From assembly GCA_965213855.1 (NCBI GenBank), contig CBDCAA010000011.1, forward strand, positions 1 through 64,000: a stretch of 64,000 bases of DNA, written 5' to 3'. The stretch is from JBBROS01 sp965213855 (GTDB lineage: Bacteria; Pseudomonadota; Alphaproteobacteria; Acetobacterales; Acetobacteraceae). Shown here one piece after another: positions 24,844 through 35,084 of the stretch (the stretch's first letter is position 1; every line of letters begins with the position of its first letter). The translations under genes and the position numbers were made by a program. The notes below the pieces were generated by a model that was not told the origin of the DNA, did no database searches, and saw nothing but the letters and a program-made list of their open reading frames with translations.

Positions 24844-26247
24844 TCAGGCGACGACGGCGAGCTGTTCGCGGCGGAGTTGGACGGTGAGGTCGTCGAGGGC
24901 GCGGCCGATGCCATCGAGGACCTGGTCGACTTCGGCCGGGGTCATGATCAGCGGCGGGCTGAAGGCGATGGTGTCGCTGGGCAGGCCGCGGGTGATGACA
25001 CCGTGGTGTTCGGCGAGCTTCACCAGCCGTGGGCCGATCTTGGCGGCCGGGTCGAAGTTGCGGTGGGTGGCTCGGTCGGCGACGAGCTCCATCGCGGCGA
25101 TCATGCCCATCCCGCGGATCTCGCCGACGAGCTCGTGTCCTTCGAAGCGGCGGCGGAGCTCAGACTGCAGGTGCGGACCGGTTGTGCGGACCTGGCCGAC
25201 GATGTCGATCTCGTCGTAGATCTTCAGCGTCTCGATCGCCACCGCGGCCGGGACAGGATGGCCGGAATAGGTGTAGCCGTGGCCGAAGGTGCCGATCTTG
25301 TGGCTCTCGCTGGCCAGCGCCTGGAAGACGCGGTCGTTCACCATCACGGCCGAGATGGGCAGGAACGACGAGCTGAGGGCCTTGGCGCAGGTGATGATGT
25401 CGGGCTGCAGGTCGAAGGTTTGCGTGCCCCAGTAGTTGCCGGTGCGGCCGAAGCCGCAGATGACCTCGTCGACGATGAACAGCACGTCGTGCTTGCGCAG
25501 CACGGCCTGGATCTTCTGGAAGTAGGTGCGCGGCGGGACGATGACGCCGCCGGCGCCCATGATCGGCTCGGCGATGAAGGCGGCGACGGTGTCGGGCCCC
25601 TCGGCGATGATGAGGTCATCGAGGGCCTGGGCGCAGCGGGTGGCGAAGGCTTCCTCGGACTCGCCGGGTTCGGCGCCGTGGTAGTGATGCGGCGTCATGG
25701 TGTGGATGAAACCGGGGAGTGGCAGGTCGAAGCTGCGGTGGTTGTTGGGCAGGCCCGTGAGCGAGGCGGCGGCCAGCGTGATGCCGTGGTAGCCCTTGAT
25801 GCGGCCGACCATTTTCTTCTTCGTGTGCCGGCCGAGGGCGTTGTTGTAGTACCAGGCCATCTTGATCGCGGTGTCGTTGGCCTCGGAGCCGGAGTTGGCG
25901 AAGAACACCTTGCTCATCGGCACCGGCGCCCGCTCGATCAGCATCTCGCTCAAGTCGATCAGCGGCTCGTGCGACTTGGCCGTGAAGGCGTGGTAGAACG
26001 GCAGCTTCATCATCTGGTCATAGGCGGCCTTGGCCAGGCGCTCGTTGCTGAAGCCCAGCGCGGCGCACCATAGCCCGGCCACGCTCTCGATATACTCCTT
26101 GCCGGTGTCGTCCCAGACTCGCACGCCCTCGCCGCGGGTGATGACGATGGGACCAACCTCTGCGTGCATCTTGAGGTCGGTGTAGGGATGCAGGACGTTG
26201 GCGATGTCGCGTGCGGCGGCGGAGTTGGCGCGGGCGGGTGGGGTCAT
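24844..26247 (-). CDS. Class III aminotransferase (omega-amino acid:pyruvate type)
   Basis: 467 residues, a PLP fold type I enzyme. Motifs are VFFANSGSEANDTAIKMAWY, then FIVDEVICGFGRTG and CAKALSSSFLPISAV with the PLP-binding Lys, and GHGYTYSGHPVPAA. It fits the subgroup that moves amino groups from omega-amino acids, putrescine or beta-alanine to pyruvate or glyoxylate. The start is the ATG at 26247 after AAGGAGACC; the longer frame to 26811 overlaps pyrE and is a shadow. It follows pyrE on the same strand, 75 bases apart. Confidence 0.9.
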   Translation of the reverse strand: MTPPARANSAAARDIANVLHPYTDLKMHAEVGPIVITRGEGVRVWDDTGKEYIESVAGLWCAALGFSNERLAKAAYDQMMKLPFYHAFTAKSHEPLIDLSEMLIERAPVPMSKVFFANSGSEANDTAIKMAWYYNNALGRHTKKKMVGRIKGYHGITLAAASLTGLPNNHRSFDLPLPGFIHTMTPHHYHGAEPGESEEAFATRCAQALDDLIIAEGPDTVAAFIAEPIMGAGGVIVPPRTYFQKIQAVLRKHDVLFIVDEVICGFGRTGNYWGTQTFDLQPDIITCAKALSSSFLPISAVMVNDRVFQALASESHKIGTFGHGYTYSGHPVPAAVAIETLKIYDEIDIVGQVRTTGPHLQSELRRRFEGHELVGEIRGMGMIAAMELVADRATHRNFDPAAKIGPRLVKLAEHHGVITRGLPSDTIAFSPPLIMTPAEVDQVLDGIGRALDDLTVQLRREQLAVVA

Positions 26248-26321
26248 GGGGGTCTCCTTGGGAGGAGGATAGGCCCGCGGCGGGGGGCATTGGAAGCGTG
26301 GCCGTGCTGCGTCGCCCAGCG

Positions 26322-27050
26322 TCAGGCGAGCGCGGCGGCCTTTCGGGCGATAGCCTCTTCGGCCGAGGCGACGCCGCCGTGGGCGGCGGACCAGGCGACG
26401 GGGTTCTCCAGGAAACGGCGGACTTCCGCCAGCGCCGGGTCGGAGAAGTAGGGGCGGTCGCGGCAGGCTTCCAGCACGTCCCACCAGGTACAGAGGTGGT
26501 GCAGCGTGATGTCCATCTTGGCAAGCGTCTCGAAGCTGCCGGGGAACACGCCGTAGAAGAAGACGACGAAGGCGTGGTTGACCAAGGCGCCCGCGTCGCG
26601 GAGAGCCTGGGTGAACTGGATTTTGCTGGCGCCGTCGGTGGTGAGGTCCTCGACAAGAAGGGTGCGGAGGCCCTCCGGGACGTCGCCCTCGATGAGCGAA
26701 TTGCGGCCGAAGCCCTTGGGCTTCTTCCGAACGTAGGCCATGGGCGTCATCATGCGGTCGCTGATCCAGGCGGCGAACGGGATGCCCGCCGTCTCGCCGC
26801 CGGCGACGCACTCGATGCTCTCATAACCGACGTGGCGGCCGATCTTTTCCGCCGCCAGCTCGCAGATCTTCGCCCGGGCGCGCGGGAAATAGATGATCTT
26901 GCGGCAATCGATATAGACCGGAGACTTCCAGCCGGAAGTGAAGGTGTACGGCTCCTCCGGGCGGAAGTTGACGGCCTTGATCTCGAGCAGGAGGCGCGCG
27001 GTGGTCAGCGCCGCGTCGCGGTCCCAGTCGGTCATGTGGCTCTGCGTCAT
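26322..27050 (-). CDS. pyrE: Orotate phosphoribosyltransferase
   Basis: 242 residues. The PRPP loop is LLVEDLTTDGASK, with GGETAGIPFAAWI and YVRKKPKGFGRN as the other family motifs. It joins orotate and PRPP to give OMP in de novo pyrimidine synthesis. The protein is longer than the E. coli enzyme, as in the alphaproteobacterial subgroup, with an extra C-terminal segment after CTWWDVLEACR. Divergent from the tartrate-type dehydrogenase gene with a 64-base gap. Confidence 0.93.
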   Translation of the reverse strand: MTQSHMTDWDRDAALTTARLLLEIKAVNFRPEEPYTFTSGWKSPVYIDCRKIIYFPRARAKICELAAEKIGRHVGYESIECVAGGETAGIPFAAWISDRMMTPMAYVRKKPKGFGRNSLIEGDVPEGLRTLLVEDLTTDGASKIQFTQALRDAGALVNHAFVVFFYGVFPGSFETLAKMDITLHHLCTWWDVLEACRDRPYFSDPALAEVRRFLENPVAWSAAHGGVASAEEAIARKAAALA

Positions 27051-27114
27051 CTGCGGTTCCTAGACCGGCGAAGGGCTTGCGTCCACAATCGCGCGCACGC
27101 CCGAGGAGACGAGA

Positions 27115-28185
27115 ATGGCCCGCACCTACAGAATCGCGGCGATCCCGGGGGACGGGATCGGCAAGGAAACCGTGCCGGAAGGGCTGCGCGTGCTGGAGGC
27201 GGCGGCGGCGCGGTTCGGGTTTGTGTTGCAGACGACGGAGTACGATTGGTCGTGCGACCGTTACAAGCGCGAGGGCGCGATGATGCCGGCAGACGGGCTG
27301 GAGCAGTTGCGCGGGCACGATGCGGTGTTCCTGGGTGCCGTCGGCTGGCCGGACGTGCCGGACCACGTGTCGCTTTGGGGCTTGCTGATCCCGATCCGGC
27401 GGGGGTTCGACCAGTATGCAAGCGTACGGCCGTGCCGGTTGATGCCAGGCGCGCGGACGCCCCTCGCCGGGCGGACCGAGAAGGACATCGACTTCTACGT
27501 GGTGCGCGAGAACACCGAGGGCGAGTATTCGAGCCTGGGCGGGCGGCTGTTCGAGGGGACGGAGCGGGAGTTCGCGACGCAGCAAAGCGTGTTCACGCGG
27601 ACCGGGACGGACCGGATCCTGCGCTACGCGTTCGAGCTGGCGCGCACCCGGCCGCGGCGGCACGTGACGTCGGCGACGAAGTCGAACGGGATCACGATCA
27701 CGATGCCGTACTGGGACGAGCGGTTCGCGGCGATGGCGGCGCAGTACCCGGACGTGACGACGGACCAGTTCCACATCGACATCCTGTGCGCGCACTTCGT
27801 CCAGCACCCGGATTGGTTCGACGTGGTGGTGGGCAGCAACCTGTTCGGCGACATCCTCAGCGACCTCGGCCCGGCGGTCGCGGGCAGCATCGGCATCGCG
27901 CCGAGTGCCAACCTCAACCCCGAGCGGACGCATCCGAGCATGTTCGAGCCGGTGCACGGGTCGGCGCCGGACATCGCCGGGCAGGGCGTGTGCAACCCGA
28001 TCGGGCAGGTCTGGGCCGGGGCGCAGATGCTCGAGCACCTGGGCGAGGTCGCGGCGGGGCAGGCGGTGGTGGCGGCGATCGAGACGCTGCTGCGCGACGG
28101 CGGCCCTCGGACGCGGGACATGGGCGGGCAGGCGGGCACGGCGGAGGTCGGACGGGCGCTGGCCGAGATCGTGGCGGGCGCGTGA
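27115..28185 (+). CDS. Tartrate dehydrogenase/D-malate decarboxylase-type enzyme
   Basis: 356 residues of the isocitrate/isopropylmalate dehydrogenase family. It has IAAIPGDGIGKETVPEGLRV at the start, RENTEGEYSSLGGR, and the metal/NAD region GSNLFGDILSDLGPAVAGSI and MFEPVHGSAPDIAGQG. The DYDWSCD-like YDWSCDRYKREG and SLWGLLIPIRR segments fit the tartrate dehydrogenase/D-malate subgroup rather than LeuB. It oxidises 2-hydroxy dicarboxylates with NAD and may decarboxylate them. The single-gene unit lies divergent to pyrE. Confidence 0.88.
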   Translation: MARTYRIAAIPGDGIGKETVPEGLRVLEAAAARFGFVLQTTEYDWSCDRYKREGAMMPADGLEQLRGHDAVFLGAVGWPDVPDHVSLWGLLIPIRRGFDQYASVRPCRLMPGARTPLAGRTEKDIDFYVVRENTEGEYSSLGGRLFEGTEREFATQQSVFTRTGTDRILRYAFELARTRPRRHVTSATKSNGITITMPYWDERFAAMAAQYPDVTTDQFHIDILCAHFVQHPDWFDVVVGSNLFGDILSDLGPAVAGSIGIAPSANLNPERTHPSMFEPVHGSAPDIAGQGVCNPIGQVWAGAQMLEHLGEVAAGQAVVAAIETLLRDGGPRTRDMGGQAGTAEVGRALAEIVAGA

Positions 28186-28256
28186 CGCTTGCCGTGGCTG
28201 CGGTCGGGCCCTAGACTTCCCTGTAATGCGAGAGACTCGCAACTGAAGGATTGAAC

Positions 28257-28493
28257 GTGGTTCGAGAGGTCACCATCGGCCGGCGCTGCGAGCGCGCAGT
28301 CGTCACGGCATACCGGGAGCTGCGGCATTTCGGGAACGCGGACCCGGAGGCGTTCCGGGCGTGCACGACCTTGTACCGCATCCACCATCCGGAGTCCTCG
28401 CTGAGCGAGGCGCGCCGGCTGGTGGCTGAATGGATCGACCACCACGTCGTCCAAGCCAAGCACGGCCCCACCCCGGGCTGCGACTGCGACTGA
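28257..28493 (+). CDS. Hypothetical protein with Cys-rich tail
   Basis: 78 residues from a GTG at 28257, preceded by AAGGA. A helical body (CERAVVTAYRELRHFGNADP) ends in the short tail PGCDCD. No known domain was found. It resembles small conserved helix-rich proteins of Acetobacteraceae, but I do not recognise a family. It ends 3 bases from the convergent racemase gene. Confidence 0.6.
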   Translation: MVREVTIGRRCERAVVTAYRELRHFGNADPEAFRACTTLYRIHHPESSLSEARRLVAEWIDHHVVQAKHGPTPGCDCD

Positions 28494-28496
28494 CGC

Positions 28497-29204
28497 CTAT
28501 TCGCCGGGCGTAGCCCAGGCGATCGAGGCGCGGACCAGGGCGTCGATCGTGTCGATGACGGGAATGCCCAACGTGTCCCATGGACCGGCCCCGACGCCGA
28601 GGGGGATTTCGGTGCAGCCGAGGATGGCAGCTTGGGCGCCGCGAGCCTTCAGTATGGTGAGCATCTCGGCGAGCGGGGCGTAGGCTTCGGCGACGTGGTT
28701 GGCCTTGACGCTGGCGATGGCGGGGGTGACGAGCCGGGCCATCTCTTCGGGCGTGGGCTCTAGGCAGGGCCAGCCGAGCGGTTCCAGGCGATCCTGATAG
28801 AGCCGCATCGCGAGCGTGGAGGCGGTGCCCATGACACCGATAGCGCCGGGGCCAATGGCTTGGCGGCGGAGATCGTCGATGGCGGCGTCGACGATGTGCA
28901 GGATGGGCAGCGAGGTTGCGGCGCGCATCCCGTCGATCCAGCCATGGGCCGTGTTGCAGGGGATCGCGACAGCGCCGCAACCGACGGCTTCGAGCGCCTG
29001 CAAACCCTGCACGAGCGCGGGCAGCGGGTCCGGGCCTTTGCCGCTGCGGGCGTCGACCCGGTTCGGCACGTGGGGGTTGGACCAGAGCACGGCATGGATG
29101 TGGTCGTCATCGGACCTGGCGGGGGTGAGCAGGGTGAGCCGGGTCATGAAATGGGCGCTGGCGAGCGGGCCCATGCCGCCGAGGACGCCGAGGATGCGTT
29201 GCAT
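28497..29204 (-). CDS. Aspartate/glutamate racemase family protein
   Basis: 235 residues, starting MQRILGVLGGMGPLASAHFM. The two catalytic Cys motifs are VAIPCNTAHGW and AILGCTEIPLG. Family members racemise aspartate, glutamate or related amino acids without cofactor, and the GGMGP opening places it with aspartate racemases. The start is the ATG at 29204; the longer frame to 29258 lacks family similarity. Divergent from the phosphodiesterase gene with 44 bases between. Confidence 0.88.
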   Translation of the reverse strand: MQRILGVLGGMGPLASAHFMTRLTLLTPARSDDDHIHAVLWSNPHVPNRVDARSGKGPDPLPALVQGLQALEAVGCGAVAIPCNTAHGWIDGMRAATSLPILHIVDAAIDDLRRQAIGPGAIGVMGTASTLAMRLYQDRLEPLGWPCLEPTPEEMARLVTPAIASVKANHVAEAYAPLAEMLTILKARGAQAAILGCTEIPLGVGAGPWDTLGIPVIDTIDALVRASIAWATPGE

Positions 29205-29248
29205 GGAGCGAGATTGACCGGCGCCGCCGCACCCGGCAAGAGGCGGGC

Positions 29249-30085
29249 ATGACCCCACCGTTGCAGATCATCGGCCATCGCGGGGCGCGCGGGCTGTTCC
29301 CGGAGAACACGCTGGCCGGCTTCCGGCGGACGATCGCGATGGGGGTGCGGGCGATCGAGCTGGACGTGGCCGTGCTCAAGGACGGGACGGTGGTGGTGCA
29401 CCACGACTTCGCCCTCAATCCGGACCTGGTGCGGCTCGGGGAGCGCTGGCTGTCGGGATCGCTGCCGCTGCTGCGCAGCTTCACGCTGGAGGACATCGAG
29501 GATTTCGATGTGGGCCGGGTGCGGCCGGGAAGCGAGACGGCTGGGCGGTTCCCCGAGCAGGCGGCGATCGACGGGGAGCGGATCCCGACCTTGGCGGACG
29601 TGCTTGCGCTGGACGCGGGGGTGCGCTGGACGATCGAGCTGAAGCTGCAGCCGGACCGGCCGGACTGGACGGTCGGTGCCGAGGACATGGTCGAGCGGGT
29701 GTTGGCGGTGGTGGACGCGGCCGGTGCGGCGGGGCGGGTGGTGCTGCAGTCATTCGACTGGCGGGCGCCACGGCACGTGCGGCGGGTGCGGCCAGAGGTC
29801 GACGTGGCATGGCTGACCCGGGCGGAGACGGTGGCGGACCCCGCGCTGTGGTGGGGACGGGAGCAGGCCGGCGTGATCGAGGCCGTGGTGGCGGAGGGCG
29901 GCGGGACGTGGTCGCCCTATTTCACGGAGCTGTCGGCGGAGGCGGTGCAGGATGGGCACGTGGCGGGCCTGGTCGTCGTGCCGTGGACGGTGAACGCGGT
30001 GACGGACCTGGAGCGGGTGGTGGCGTGGGGTGTGGATGGGGTGATCACGGACTATCCGGATCGGGCCTTCGCGTTGCGGGAGTAA
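29249..30085 (+). CDS. Glycerophosphodiester phosphodiesterase family protein
   Basis: 278 residues of the GDPD TIM-barrel. The catalytic His/Arg/Glu set is in GHRGARGLFPENTLAGF, AIELDVAVLKDG and VVHHDFALN; the C-terminal GVDGVITDYPDRA is typical. It hydrolyses glycerophosphodiesters to glycerol-3-phosphate and an alcohol. No signal peptide, so probably cytoplasmic. It converges with gltA across a repeat that may end both transcripts. Confidence 0.9.
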   Translation: MTPPLQIIGHRGARGLFPENTLAGFRRTIAMGVRAIELDVAVLKDGTVVVHHDFALNPDLVRLGERWLSGSLPLLRSFTLEDIEDFDVGRVRPGSETAGRFPEQAAIDGERIPTLADVLALDAGVRWTIELKLQPDRPDWTVGAEDMVERVLAVVDAAGAAGRVVLQSFDWRAPRHVRRVRPEVDVAWLTRAETVADPALWWGREQAGVIEAVVAEGGGTWSPYFTELSAEAVQDGHVAGLVVVPWTVNAVTDLERVVAWGVDGVITDYPDRAFALRE

Positions 30086-30115
30086 CCCGGCCGCGGTGGT
30101 CGTCGCCACGGGCTG

Positions 30116-30160
30116 GACGAACCAACCCCAACCCCTCCCTGACCCAGGGAGGGCCATCCT
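30116..30160. repeat. Palindromic repeat between GDPD gene and gltA
   Basis: CCAACCCCAACCCCTCCCTG, then ACCCAGGGAGGGCC. The core CCCTCCCTG-ACC-CAGGGAGGG is a perfect hairpin (about 30128-30150) and the left flank is the reverse complement of the repeat tail GGGTTGGGGTTGG. The position between convergent stops suggests a bidirectional terminator. Confidence 0.7.
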
Positions 30161-30167
30161 CCCTTAC

Positions 30168-31472
<1,305 letters not shown>

Positions 31473-31588
31473 GCTGATGTCCCCGGTTGCGAAGGCCGCG
31501 GCCCGTTTGGGCCGGCCTGCCTATGGGTCGAAATTACGGCACGGCCCAACAATACACAACCTTCGCGGTTGCAGCAATTCGGCGTGGG

Positions 31589-32140
31589 CTAAGGGCTGGT
31601 GCTGGCGGCCCAGAGGCCGGCGCCCTGCCGGCGGGCGCGTAGTTCGAGGTCGGCCAGGGCCGGAGTCTCTGGCTGCGCGCGGGCCCAGCCGGCAGCCACG
31701 ATGGCACGGCTGAGGTCCGTGCCGTTGGCGTCGCAGGCGCCATAGGGTCGGCCGAGCCGGTCGTGGCCCTTCACCTGGCAGTCGACCCGGCGGTCACGCA
31801 CCAGGCCGGCGAGCGCGGAGGTCGCGGCGCCGCCGCAGTCGCGGCCGCCGCGGCAGGTGTCGCCGCGTTCGGGCGCCTCGACGCCGGCAAGGCGAACGAT
31901 GTGGCTGCCGAGCCGAAGGGTGTCGCCATCGATGACAGCGACCTGGCCGGCGTCGGCCTGGAGATGGTCGGGCCCCGGCTGGCCGCGCCCGAACAGGTCG
32001 GACGACATCCCGACCATGGCGAGGGACGCCGTGAGCCCGGCGCCGCCGAGCCACCAGGCGAGGGTTCGGCCAGCGCGGCCGGAGCGCACGGCGAAGGAGC
32101 GGGCGAGCGAGCTGCGAAAGATGCGGCGGGGCGACTTCAT
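31589..32140 (-). CDS. Membrane-anchored thermonuclease-like protein
   Basis: 183 residues. A basic N-terminus and a hydrophobic segment (LAWWLGGAGLTASLAMVGMS, about 27-46) form a signal anchor. It is followed by an SNase domain with AVIDGDTLRLGSHIVRLAGV and APERGDT, the Asp and Arg/Glu sites of staphylococcal-nuclease-type enzymes. The domain could cut nucleic acid outside the cytoplasm; several bacterial homologues have unproven activity. The start is the ATG at 32140; the rest of the long open frame upstream overlaps the CHAD gene. Confidence 0.85.
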   Translation of the reverse strand: MKSPRRIFRSSLARSFAVRSGRAGRTLAWWLGGAGLTASLAMVGMSSDLFGRGQPGPDHLQADAGQVAVIDGDTLRLGSHIVRLAGVEAPERGDTCRGGRDCGGAATSALAGLVRDRRVDCQVKGHDRLGRPYGACDANGTDLSRAIVAAGWARAQPETPALADLELRARRQGAGLWAASTSP

Positions 32141-32238
32141 CCGGGTCCGATGCGGTTGCGAGGCGCACCCGTAGCCCGCCCGGGCCCCGGTGCGCAAATG
32201 CGGGTCTGTGTGACGCGGCGTGGAGCGCCGATCAAAAG

Positions 32239-33675
32239 CTAGCCAGGCCAGAATCGCGGCACCTCGCGAAACCGGTCCCAGGCGCGCTCGATGCGGACGC
32301 GGGCCGGGCCGGCATGGGCGGCGGAGAAACCCTCGACCAGGCCGGCGGCATAGCTGCGCTCGTAGCGGCCGAGCTGGGCCATGAGGCCGCTGACCGCGGC
32401 GCTGTCGTTGAGCAACCCGAGCTCCTCCTGAAGGTCCGACAGCGCGGCGAGGGAGCGGCGGGCGCGCTTGGGCGGGAACAGCGGTGCGAAGAACTCGGCG
32501 GCGTAACGCAGGCGCTTGCAGTCCTTTCGCAACTCGTGCAGGGCGGGGATGCCGAGGTGCCGAAGGCCGCGACCGGCATTGCGGACGCGCTTCATGCGCC
32601 GGGCCAGGACGGCGGCGGCGAACACGGCCGTGTCCTCCCGGAGCGGACCGGGCGGGGCCGCGGTGTCCCAGGGGCGGAGCGTGGCGGCGCAGGCCAGGGC
32701 GACGGCGAGGGTGCGGAAGTCGGGGCCCGCGAGGAACCCGTTCAGGTCCGCATAGGCTTGGCGGCGCCGGCGGGCGGCGGCGCGCATCATGGCCCGGCAA
32801 CGCGCGTCGTCGGGGAAGGCGGCGGCGAGCTTTGCGCCGAGGCCGTCGATGAACACGTCCCAGTCGCGCGCGGTGCCGAGCCGGGCGGCGCACAGCTTGA
32901 GCGGAACGGCGAGCGACGCGAGTTCGGGGCAGGGCGCGGCGGTCCGGTAGATGGAGAGCGCCGACCGCAGGCGCCGGGTCGCGACCCGCATCTGGTGTAC
33001 CGGCTCGGGCGTGCGCGCGACAGGGACGAGGCTCGACCAGTGGACCATGACGTCGAGCAGGTGGCTGACGATGAGGGCGAGGCTGTCCGAGACGGCAAGC
33101 CCGTGCGGGACCTGTGGGGCGCCGAGGCCGCGAGGTTCGGGCGCCTCGCCGGCGGCTGCCGTGATGGCCTCGGCGGCCAAGGTGGCGCGGGGCACCTGCA
33201 GCCCGGCGGCGCCGGCGAGCGCCACCGCCGCGGCGGCGAGCGCCGGCGCGTCCGCGTCGATCGTCAGGCGGCAAGCGGCGCGCTTCGTCCCGCTCAGGCG
33301 GCCGTGCAGCAGCCGGAGGGCTGCGGTGCCTTCGGGTCCGGACCAGCGCAGGGCTTGGCGACGCCCATCGAGCACGGCCAATTGCGCGAGGTCGGGTTGA
33401 GCGAGGTCGGCGGCGGCGTCGGGTGGCAAGCCGAGCCGGTCCAGCCGGCGATGCGGCGGCGCGGCCGGGACCGTGCTGGCCGTGGCCGGCCGAAGCGGCG
33501 CCACGCGCCACAGCCCGGCGTCGTTCGACAAGGCAAGGCCGGCATGGGCGAGGGCGCCGTCGGGCGTGTCATGCCAGACGATACGGGCGGGAAAGGACCG
33601 GGCTGCGCGGATGCCGTCAAAGGTGGGGAGCAGGTCGGCGTCGGCAGGTTCCAGCGAGAACTCGAGCGACGGCAA
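32239..33675 (-). CDS. CYTH-CHAD domain protein
   Basis: 478 residues. Residues 1 to about 190 are a degenerate CYTH-like part (the opening MPSLEFSLEPADADLLP replaces the usual EIELK motif), and residues from about 215 form a CHAD domain: VHQMRVATRRLRSALSIYR and LHELRKDCKRLRYAAEFF, with the conserved His/Arg residues. CHAD domains bind polyphosphate granules; CYTH members hydrolyse triphosphates. With the Glu motif weak, catalytic activity is doubtful. It lies directly after SixA on the same strand. Confidence 0.85.
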   Translation of the reverse strand: MPSLEFSLEPADADLLPTFDGIRAARSFPARIVWHDTPDGALAHAGLALSNDAGLWRVAPLRPATASTVPAAPPHRRLDRLGLPPDAAADLAQPDLAQLAVLDGRRQALRWSGPEGTAALRLLHGRLSGTKRAACRLTIDADAPALAAAAVALAGAAGLQVPRATLAAEAITAAAGEAPEPRGLGAPQVPHGLAVSDSLALIVSHLLDVMVHWSSLVPVARTPEPVHQMRVATRRLRSALSIYRTAAPCPELASLAVPLKLCAARLGTARDWDVFIDGLGAKLAAAFPDDARCRAMMRAAARRRRQAYADLNGFLAGPDFRTLAVALACAATLRPWDTAAPPGPLREDTAVFAAAVLARRMKRVRNAGRGLRHLGIPALHELRKDCKRLRYAAEFFAPLFPPKRARRSLAALSDLQEELGLLNDSAAVSGLMAQLGRYERSYAAGLVEGFSAAHAGPARVRIERAWDRFREVPRFWPG

Positions 33676-34230
33676 TCAGCTCTCGGTTGACGGCGGCAGC
33701 GATGCGGGGGGCGGCAGGTCACGCGGGCACAGGAAGCGGACCAAGCGGCCGCCGCCCTCGCCCAGCTCGCGCCAGGGCTTCGGGACCGTGAACTCGGCGA
33801 GGGCGCCGGAGGGAAAGCTGCTGGCCAGCCGCTGCATGTCCGCGTCGCCGAAGCTCATCGCTGGGGCGCCGACGAGGAGCATCGACAGGTCGTGCAGGCC
33901 GGGGTTGTGGCCCACCAGGAGAACGCTGCGGACCGTTTCGGGCACGTCGTGCAGCACGCCGAGCACGGCGGTGGCGGAGGCCAGGTAAAGGCTGTCGAGC
34001 GGGTCGACGAGAGGTGTCTCGGCCCAGGGCTCGAACGCCTCGAGCGTCTGCAGCGTGCGGCGCGCGGTGCTGACGAGCACGAGATCCGGGGCAAGGCCGA
34101 GGTTGGCCATGGCGTCGCGCATGGCCCGGGCCGCCTGTTGCCCGCGCGGGTTGAGCGGCCGCGCGTGGTCCGACAGGTCGCGGTCGTCCCAGGAGGACTT
34201 GGCATGCCGAAGGAGGAGGAGCTGCCGCAT
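33676..34230 (-). CDS. SixA-type histidine phosphatase
   Basis: 184 residues of the histidine phosphatase superfamily. The catalytic RHG-type site is LLLRHAKSSWDDRDLSDHAR, and the second His is in LLVGHNPGLHDLSMLL. SixA removes phosphate from phosphohistidine on phosphorelay proteins; small-molecule phosphatase activity is the alternative. The ATG at 34230 follows GGAGGAG. The stop abuts the CHAD gene, so the two are likely co-transcribed, and a polyphosphate or phosphate link is plausible. Confidence 0.88.
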   Translation of the reverse strand: MRQLLLLRHAKSSWDDRDLSDHARPLNPRGQQAARAMRDAMANLGLAPDLVLVSTARRTLQTLEAFEPWAETPLVDPLDSLYLASATAVLGVLHDVPETVRSVLLVGHNPGLHDLSMLLVGAPAMSFGDADMQRLASSFPSGALAEFTVPKPWRELGEGGGRLVRFLCPRDLPPPASLPPSTES

Positions 34231-34355
34231 GGGCGAGAGACTGCCCGCGCCGGCGATGGGCCGCAAGACAAGAGGGACGCGCGCGGCGGGGCGGTGGCCG
34301 GGTTGCGGCCCGGACGGTCCGTGCCACGTTACGGGTGGCGGTCAAGGGGTGGGTG

Positions 34356-35081
34356 ATGGCGGGTCCGGTGGTGGTTGTGGGTGCGACGGGGGCGGTCGGC
34401 TCGGCAATCGCGCGGCGGGCGGCGGCGCGGGGCGAGCGGCTGCACCTGATCGGGCGCGACCCGGAGAAGCTGGAGGCGCTGGCGGGGGAGTTGGCTGCGG
34501 CCCATGCCGTGGCCGACGTGCTGGATGGCGCCGCACTGACGCACGCCGTGCAGGCGGCCGGGCCCGAGATCGCCGGCCTCGCCTACTGTGTCGGGTCGAT
34601 CGTGATCGAGCATCTGGACCGGGCCCGGGCGGAGCACTACGTCGACGCGTTCCGGCTCAATGCGGTGGGTGCGGCGATCGCCGTGCAGGCGGGGGCCGCG
34701 GGGTTGCGGGCGAGCCCCGGCGCGGGCGTGGTGCTGTTCAGCACGGTGGCGGTGCGGACGGGCTTCCCCGGACACACGGTGATCGCGATGGCGAAGGGCG
34801 CCGTGGAGGGCCTGGCGATGTCGCTGGCGGCCGAGCTGGCGCCGAATGTCCGGGTGAACTGCATCGCGCCGAGCCTGACGCGCTCGGGGATTGCGGCGCC
34901 GCTGCTGCGCAACCCGGCGATGGAGAAGGCGCTGGCCGGTGCGCACCCGATCCCTCGCCTGGGGGAGGGGGACGATGCCGGGGCGTTGGCCGACTTCCTG
35001 TTGTCGCCGGCGGCCGGGTGGATCACGGGGCAGGTGATCGGCGTCGATGGCGGCCGCGGGACCGTCCGGAACAAGGGCTGA
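34356..35081 (+). CDS. SDR-family protein lacking the catalytic Tyr
   Basis: 241 residues of the short-chain dehydrogenase fold. It has the nucleotide loop VVVGATGAVGSAIARRAAA, a Ser in LFSTVAVRTG and the C-terminal ITGQVIGVDGG. Where the YxxxK site should be, the sequence is VIAMAKGAVEG, so the Tyr is replaced by Ile while the Lys stays. Redox activity is therefore doubtful. It is 4 bases upstream of the FeS photolyase gene and likely co-transcribed. The start is the ATG at 34356. Confidence 0.85.
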   Translation: MAGPVVVVGATGAVGSAIARRAAARGERLHLIGRDPEKLEALAGELAAAHAVADVLDGAALTHAVQAAGPEIAGLAYCVGSIVIEHLDRARAEHYVDAFRLNAVGAAIAVQAGAAGLRASPGAGVVLFSTVAVRTGFPGHTVIAMAKGAVEGLAMSLAAELAPNVRVNCIAPSLTRSGIAAPLLRNPAMEKALAGAHPIPRLGEGDDAGALADFLLSPAAGWITGQVIGVDGGRGTVRNKG

Positions 35082-35084
35082 GCG

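Noticed and set aside
24772..26073. 433-residue + strand frame opposite the class III aminotransferase
   Set aside because: The minus-strand protein has full aminotransferase motifs; this frame is low-complexity Val/Gly/Asp/Arg.
24844..26811. 655-residue version of the aminotransferase
   Set aside because: The first 188 residues overlap pyrE and resemble no family; the ATG at 26247 has a good Shine-Dalgarno.
26211..28214. 667-residue + strand frame across pyrE and the tartrate-type dehydrogenase
   Set aside because: Overlaps two well-supported genes and has no motif of its own.
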